Part shown: one piece after another, positions 63,301 through 64,000 of the stretch | Layout of the letters: the number at the start of each line of letters is the position of its first letter | Position numbering within the stretch: position 1 is the stretch's first letter | Assembly (NCBI GenBank): GCA_014773175.1 | Contig: VXCM01000285.1 | Location: forward strand, 124,001 to 188,000 | Source: Lucifuga dentata | Taxonomy: Eukaryota; Chordata; Actinopteri; Ophidiiformes; Bythitidae | DNA: 64,000 bases | Reading direction: 5' to 3' | Notes under the pieces: generated by a model | Told to the model about the DNA's origin: nothing | Database searches by the model: none | The model's input: only the letters and a program-made list of their open reading frames with translations | Program-made: the position numbers and the translations under genes

Positions 63301-64000
63301 AGATGAATGATTAGAGGAGATGGAAAATGGAGGGAGGAAAGAAGATACTTAGACAAAAACCAAAGTGACAGTGAGAGGAGAGGAGAGGAGAGGAGGAGAG
63401 GAGTAATTACTAGCCTGGAGCTAAACACACGTCTGCTAGACACTGCTAGAATAGAGATGAGCTCAGAGCTGACAGCTTTTATAACTTCATTCCATGTAGT
63501 TCCTCCACTCATTACCAGGAGATGAATCGCTATACACACACAGACACACATTCAGACACACACACACACGGTTGCCAGTGTGAATAAAAGATAGTGTTTG
63601 CAGTCGGCTCTTTCTGTCTGTCTTCCTGAACTCTAATTCACCCCTGCTGATCGTAATCATTCCTGCTCCTGCTAAAAATATTCACATGTGGAGCAGATAA
63701 AGCCTCCATCCAGCATCTGATGAAGGTGCATCCTGTTCAGCTACCAACCTTTGCTTGTGTTAAAACAACATCTGTGAGCATGTTGAAGATGGAGCTCTCC
63801 GATTGGATGAGGATCTGGGTGTTAGAAGTCAGCCTAACAGCAGGGACTAATTCTTCTTCCTGTTTGCCTCAGTAGGAAGAGGATGTGTTGCATAAAAAAG
63901 TGACCCATGCTAAAGTGTGCCGTCTCTAATGGTGTTTAACCTCTCGGATGCCTGTGGACAACTATAACCATTGTTTGTCTTTGTGTGTATGTACAGATGG
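4211..64000 (+). CDS. xpr1: xpr1, SPX-EXS phosphate exporter (exons 1-12, C-terminus off the window)
   Basis: Eleven complete plus-strand exons, and the first bases of a probable twelfth, join in frame to about 498 of the family's roughly 696 residues. XPR1 exports inorganic phosphate across the plasma membrane. Its cytosolic SPX domain senses inositol pyrophosphates; in mammals it partners KIDINS220, and it is also the receptor for xenotropic and polytropic gammaretroviruses. Seen here are the SPX domain (residues 1 to about 177) with the basic RKILKKHDK stretch (156-164), a linker, membrane segments near 234-256, 272-290, 317-336, 345-360 and 405-422, and the beginning of the EXS domain from about 436. 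Exons fall at 4211-4279, 10065-10116, 50527-50628, 53584-53804, 53957-54106, 54227-54310, 55177-55258, 55353-55540, 55842-56021, 58409-58577, 60070-60264 and 63997 onward. There is no stop or frameshift. Teleosts have a and b paralogues, and which one this is remains open. Confidence 0.95.
4280..10064 (+). other. xpr1: xpr1 intron 1
   Basis: A 5.8-kb AT-rich intron. It holds poly-T runs at 4437-4460, 4662-4701 (with an N) and 7799-7830 (with an N), a GGA run near 7657-7677, and a perfect 16-bp palindrome at 8610-8625. I recognise no gene or complete mobile element. Confidence 0.8.
8610..8625. promoter_or_regulatory. Perfect 16-bp palindrome resembling an RFX X-box
   Basis: CATTGCCATGGCAATG is fully self-complementary and close to the inverted-repeat RFX consensus (GTTGCC followed by GGCAAC). 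Its position in intron 1 would suit an enhancer, but there is no functional evidence in the sequence. Confidence 0.25.
10065..10116 (+). CDS. xpr1: xpr1 coding exon 2
   Basis: A 52-bp exon between a CCCCTTCAG acceptor and a GTAAGA donor encodes residues 24-40 ([17 protein letters not shown]) plus one base of residue 41. This is the second SPX helix. A CA microsatellite begins 38 bp beyond the donor. Confidence 0.95.
10154..10197. repeat. CA microsatellite
   Basis: An uninterrupted CA run of 44 bp begins 38 bp after the exon 2 donor. Confidence 0.95.
12363..12424. repeat. AT-rich TATATG/CATATA repeat
   Basis: An imperfect, partly self-complementary run of TATATG and CATATA units. Confidence 0.7.
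15150..15294. other. Assembly gap of 145 N
   Basis: The gap follows an A-run (15134-15149) and is followed by GGGGATGGGG. The odd length suggests an estimated rather than placeholder gap. Any ORF drawn across it is meaningless. Confidence 0.98.
17356..17381. repeat. TG microsatellite
   Basis: A pure TG run of 26 bp followed by a T-run. Confidence 0.9.
17544..17589. repeat. GT microsatellite
   Basis: A pure GT run of 46 bp. In the xpr1 transcript it is complementary to the CA runs at 10154 and 34132. Confidence 0.95.
18845..18941. repeat. Poly-G tract flanked by 12-bp inverted arms
   Basis: A G-run at 18897-18925, broken by an N at 18912, lies between CACACCCCCACC (18845-18856) and its reverse complement (18930-18941). 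The G-run could form quadruplexes, and its true length is unknown because the assembly breaks inside it. Confidence 0.75.
19132..19154. repeat. CA microsatellite
   Basis: A short pure CA run. Confidence 0.85.
22289..22329. repeat. TG microsatellite
   Basis: A pure TG run of 41 bp. Confidence 0.95.
22776..22804. repeat. CA microsatellite
   Basis: A pure CA run directly joined to the CTAACC-rich repeat that follows. Confidence 0.9.
22805..22968. repeat. Probable dispersed fish repeat with CTAACCTTAACCC-like units
   Basis: The segment opens with TTTGTGAGGACTCTCATTGA and continues with degenerate CTAACCTTAACCCTTACCC text next to a CA run. I recall similar CA-linked GTGAGGAC blocks scattered in many fish genomes. 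This is a memory-based assignment without a class name. It resembles telomere repeat only superficially. Confidence 0.4.
24757..24891. repeat. Exact 67-bp duplication around a single N (assembly join)
   Basis: The 67 bp at 24757-24823 recur identically at 24825-24891 with only the N at 24824 between them. Perfect identity and the same unit length as at other N positions mark this as an unmerged contig overlap, not a biological tandem duplication. Confidence 0.9.
25417..25533 (-). pseudogene. Tc1/mariner-like transposase fragment, frameshifted
   Basis: Read on the minus strand, one frame gives [19 protein letters not shown]. After a frameshift, another gives [11 protein letters not shown]. 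These match the pattern after the paired DNA-binding region of Tc1 transposases as I know it (MVR, then TAEELQ, then VSKxTI). The catalytic DDE part and terminal repeats are not seen, so this is a decayed fragment. A search with the two conceptual pieces would settle it. Confidence 0.6.
26875..26898. repeat. Poly-G tract with an N
   Basis: A G-run interrupted by TN at 26887-26888, another contig join in a homopolymer. Confidence 0.8.
28978..29031. repeat. GT microsatellite
   Basis: A pure GT run of 54 bp. Confidence 0.95.
31251..31302. repeat. TG microsatellite
   Basis: A pure TG run of about 52 bp. Confidence 0.95.
32042..32176. repeat. Duplicated contig end containing a GT microsatellite
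   Basis: CTAACATTATTAATG, unique flank and a GT run at 32042-32111 recur at 32113-32176 after an N at 32112. The copies differ only in GT repeat number, so this is an assembly join within a variable microsatellite. Confidence 0.85.
32457..32540. repeat. GT microsatellite duplicated around an N
   Basis: A GT run followed by TTACTGTAGATCC is written before and after the N at 32496, the same join artefact. Confidence 0.85.
34132..34186. repeat. CA microsatellite
   Basis: A pure CA run of 55 bp. Confidence 0.95.
34777..34906 (-). mobile_element. Diverged copy of a retroposon-like dispersed repeat
   Basis: This segment (AAAGCCCAACATCACC ... GGGGCTTTACAGGCCCACAT ... AAATTCCTCAAAACAC) aligns by eye along its length with 42891-43020. 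In both copies a short repeated unit sits at the left end (AATTA here, CAAGT there), which for a retroposon implies minus orientation. The family name is not established. Confidence 0.5.
36131..36187. repeat. CT microsatellite
   Basis: A nearly pure CT run with one TTT interruption, running into a short CA stretch. It is a homopurine-homopyrimidine tract. Confidence 0.95.
37950..37985. repeat. CA microsatellite
   Basis: A CA run with one GA interruption. Confidence 0.85.
40709..40965. repeat. Possible dispersed repeat (GGGGACTCCACCAATTTTG start)
   Basis: The block begins AAAGGGGGACTCCACCAATT and continues with GGCCTCCATTATGACTAAAG. I recall this pattern from a common repeat of spiny-rayed fishes. 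No terminal repeat partner is visible, so the boundaries and class are uncertain. Confidence 0.3.
41719..41781. repeat. Two adjacent perfect hairpins
   Basis: The arms 41719-41731 and 41734-41746 (13 bp) are perfectly complementary. The arms 41745-41760 and 41766-41781 (16 bp) are also perfectly complementary around a 5-nt loop. The two hairpins share two bases. Confidence 0.85.
42869..43115 (-). mobile_element. Retroposon-like element with a CAAGT-repeat end
   Basis: A run of CAAGT pentamers (42869-42888) abuts TTTATTTGTATAGCCCAGTA, a motif that I know from the 3' ends of many fish LINE- and SINE-type elements read in reverse. The body resembles the copy at 34777-34906. Orientation is inferred from the pentamer tail. 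It has no coding capacity. Confidence 0.55.
43631..43676. repeat. CT microsatellite
   Basis: A CT run with two interruptions. Confidence 0.9.
43847..43877. repeat. CT microsatellite
   Basis: A pure CT run. Confidence 0.9.
50527..50628 (+). CDS. xpr1: xpr1 coding exon 3
   Basis: A 102-bp exon after TTTTCCCAG and before GTAATC encodes residues 41-74. It contains [18 protein letters not shown] and CEKELLKIN, typical of the SPX long helices. Phases 1 and 1 match its neighbours. It lies 40.4 kb downstream of exon 2. Confidence 0.95.
50629..53583 (+). other. xpr1: xpr1 intron 3
   Basis: A 3.0-kb intron carrying an AGG run (52098-52131), a TG run (52211-52248) and a CT run (52328-52379) close together, otherwise unremarkable. 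The short ORF at 53055-53246 has no recognisable family. Confidence 0.8.
52098..52379. repeat. Cluster of AGG, TG and CT microsatellites
   Basis: Three simple repeats lie within 280 bp: AGG at 52098-52131, TG at 52211-52248 and CT at 52328-52379. The first and last are purine/pyrimidine mirror-type tracts on opposite strands. Confidence 0.9.
53584..53804 (+). CDS. xpr1: xpr1 coding exon 4
   Basis: A 221-bp exon encodes residues 75-148, with [20 protein letters not shown], then a short variable linker (about 99-107) and [15 protein letters not shown]. The linker is one residue shorter than in the human protein as I remember it. The donor, CAG|GTTTCA, is weak, and the next intron is only 152 bp. 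Confidence 0.95.
53957..54106 (+). CDS. xpr1: xpr1 coding exon 5
   Basis: A 150-bp phase 0 exon encodes residues 149-198. It carries the SPX basic patch RKILKKHDK (156-164), whose lysines 157, 160, 161 and 164 line the inositol pyrophosphate site in the family, and then [12 protein letters not shown] and FYTCKK. A Thr follows VEVA where human has Pro. Confidence 0.95.
54227..54310 (+). CDS. xpr1: xpr1 coding exon 6
   Basis: An 84-bp phase 0 exon encodes residues 199-226, ending [11 protein letters not shown], the linker between the SPX domain and the first membrane segment. The upstream acceptor tract is GT-rich (GTGTGTTTTTAG), and the donor is GTCAGA. Confidence 0.94.
54311..55176 (+). other. 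xpr1: xpr1 intron 6
   Basis: An 866-bp intron containing a possible terminal exon (54459 to about 54555; see findings) and a GA-rich stretch near 54715-54780. Nothing else is recognised. Confidence 0.75.
55177..55258 (+). CDS. xpr1: xpr1 coding exon 7
   Basis: An 82-bp exon encodes residues 227-253 plus one base, with [12 protein letters not shown] followed by a hydrophobic stretch forming the first membrane segment. Exons 7 and 8 together are one residue shorter than in human at the loop after this helix. Confidence 0.94.
55353..55540 (+). CDS. xpr1: xpr1 coding exon 8
   Basis: A 188-bp exon encodes residues 254-316. It includes the highly conserved [13 protein letters not shown] and [19 protein letters not shown], with a membrane helix near 272-290, and ends SHQHLFE. 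The upstream intron is only 94 bp with a T-rich acceptor. Confidence 0.95.
55541..55841 (+). other. xpr1: xpr1 intron 8
   Basis: A 301-bp intron with a GTCAGA donor and a GGTGCAG acceptor. No internal feature is seen. Confidence 0.85.
55842..56021 (+). CDS. xpr1: xpr1 coding exon 9
   Basis: A 180-bp phase 0 exon encodes residues 317-376. It has two membrane helices separated by a loop of about 12 residues ([12 protein letters not shown]) that differs strongly from the mammalian loop as I recall it. It ends with the conserved [20 protein letters not shown]. Confidence 0.94.
56483..56557. repeat. TG microsatellite with an N
   Basis: A TG run on both sides of an N at 56501, so its true length is uncertain. 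Confidence 0.9.
57277..57342. repeat. A-run of 66 bases ending at an N
   Basis: A pure A-run follows CAAAC and stops at an N at 57343. It could be a retroposon tail or a slippage tract; no target-site duplication was found around it. Confidence 0.85.
57868..57879. repeat. Left target-site duplication of the LINE fragment
   Basis: AGCCAATCACTG, repeated exactly at 58343-58354 immediately after the element's AAG-rich tail. Confidence 0.8.
57880..58342 (+). mobile_element. 5'-truncated RTE-like LINE, 3' end only
   Basis: The 463-bp insertion encodes the last 143 codons of a non-LTR retrotransposon polyprotein (57881-58312). It has [13 protein letters not shown], then a lysine- and arginine-rich region with [34 protein letters not shown] and a final CGDP before TGA. 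These are typical of the region after the reverse transcriptase in fish RTE-type elements as I know them. A short 3' tail ends in AAGAAGAAG. The catalytic reverse transcriptase and endonuclease are absent. The frame is uninterrupted, and a perfect 12-bp target-site duplication flanks it, so insertion was probably recent. The ATG at 57881 is internal, not a real start. Confidence 0.8.
58343..58354. repeat. Right target-site duplication of the LINE fragment
   Basis: Exact second copy of AGCCAATCACTG, 54 bp upstream of xpr1 exon 10. Confidence 0.8.
58409..58577 (+). CDS. xpr1: xpr1 coding exon 10
   Basis: A 169-bp exon encodes residues 377-432 plus one base: [20 protein letters not shown], a membrane helix, and [15 protein letters not shown]. 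Upstream, only 54 bp separate its acceptor from the target-site duplication of a LINE insertion. The donor is GTAAGA. Confidence 0.95.
58815..58949. repeat. 67-bp join duplication around N 58882
   Basis: The left end of MITE copy 1 is written twice, at 58815-58881 and 58883-58949, with perfect identity, an assembly artefact. Confidence 0.9.
58822..59514 (+). mobile_element. TTAA-flanked MITE, copy 1
   Basis: The element begins AGGACCATACCACCCATTTT and ends with the exact reverse complement. About 56 bp of each end match perfectly as terminal inverted repeats. TTAA lies at 58818-58821 and 59515-59518, the target expected for piggyBac- or Kolobok-type transposons; the AGG terminus favours Kolobok over piggyBac. 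It has no transposase. After removing two join artefacts (58815-58949 and 59018-59150) its length is about 558 bp. Copy 2 at 62106 has the opposite internal orientation. Confidence 0.85.
59018..59150. repeat. 66-bp join duplication around N 59084
   Basis: An internal MITE segment is written at 59018-59083 and again at 59085-59150. Copy 2 contains it once. Confidence 0.92.
60070..60264 (+). CDS. xpr1: xpr1 coding exon 11
   Basis: A 195-bp exon encodes residues 433-497, the start of the EXS domain: [29 protein letters not shown] and [11 protein letters not shown]. It enters and leaves in phase 1 and its length is divisible by three, so skipping it would remove 65 residues without a frameshift. 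Arg497 aligns with human Lys500. Inverted MITE copies lie in both flanking introns. Confidence 0.95.
62106..62678 (-). mobile_element. TTAA-flanked MITE, copy 2 (inverted relative to copy 1)
   Basis: The 573-bp copy has TTAA at 62102-62105 and 62679-62682 and ends AGGACCATACTACCC/ATGGTCCT. Its interior reads as the reverse complement of copy 1, for example GACCTGCATTTATCG here against ATAAATGCAGGTC there. It carries about 24 bp (around GACTATATTCCCCGG in reverse) that copy 1 lacks, and its termini are more diverged. There is an A-run at 62210-62228. Confidence 0.85.
62850..62911. repeat. Perfect 24-bp hairpin
   Basis: The arm 62850-62873 pairs without mismatch with 62888-62911 around a 14-nt loop. 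The stem core reads TTAGCATTAGCCCTG against CAGGGCTAATGCTAA. It is not part of the MITE. Confidence 0.9.
63376..63405. repeat. GGAGA pentanucleotide repeat
   Basis: A short AGGAG-type run within a purine-rich segment. Confidence 0.8.
63997..64000 (+). CDS. xpr1: xpr1 coding exon 12 (first four bases, probable)
   Basis: The window ends in a pyrimidine-rich TTGTTTGTCTTTGTG tract and TACAG, followed by ATGG. Joined to the phase 1 end of exon 11 this reads Asp-Gly, which fits the THKERGH region of the human protein. The window edge prevents confirmation. Confidence 0.6.

Larger units (their letters stand above)
60265..63996 (+). other. xpr1: xpr1 intron 11
   Basis: A 3.7-kb intron holding MITE copy 2, a perfect hairpin (62850-62911) and a GGAGA repeat (63376-63405). 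No other gene is seen. Confidence 0.75.

Overview
The window is vertebrate nuclear DNA, most likely from a ray-finned (teleost) fish. The evidence is long introns with GT-AG borders, many CA/GT and CT microsatellites, an RTE-type LINE fragment with an AAG-rich tail, and two recognisable genes in a head-to-head pair, acbd6 and xpr1, that I recall as neighbours in other vertebrates. No prokaryotic, viral or organellar gene is visible.

Layout. Positions 579-2035 on the minus strand carry the first three coding exons of acbd6, an acyl-CoA-binding and ankyrin-repeat protein; the rest of that gene lies off the left edge. A shared upstream region of about 2.2 kb (2036-4210) separates the two start codons and contains a CpG-rich block next to xpr1. 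From 4211 to the right edge the plus strand holds xpr1, the phosphate exporter with SPX and EXS domains. I could place eleven complete coding exons by splice sites and reading frame (residues 1-497). Four bases of a twelfth probably sit at the very right edge. The C-terminal part of the EXS domain lies beyond the window. Whether this is the xpr1a or xpr1b paralogue cannot be settled here.

Most of the window is xpr1 intron. Intron 2 alone is about 40.4 kb and holds no gene I can recognise: only microsatellites, homopolymers, a decayed Tc1-like transposase fragment, two diverged copies of one dispersed repeat, and possible further repeats. The 3' half of the gene is compact, but introns 9, 10 and 11 carry well-defined mobile elements. 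These are a 5'-truncated RTE-like LINE with a 12-bp target-site duplication ending 54 bp before exon 10, and two oppositely oriented copies of a TTAA-flanked MITE that bracket the frame-neutral exon 11.

Eighteen single N characters mark contig joins. At several of them the same 44-70 bp is written on both sides, which is an assembly artefact rather than tandem duplication. A 145-bp N gap lies at 15150-15294.
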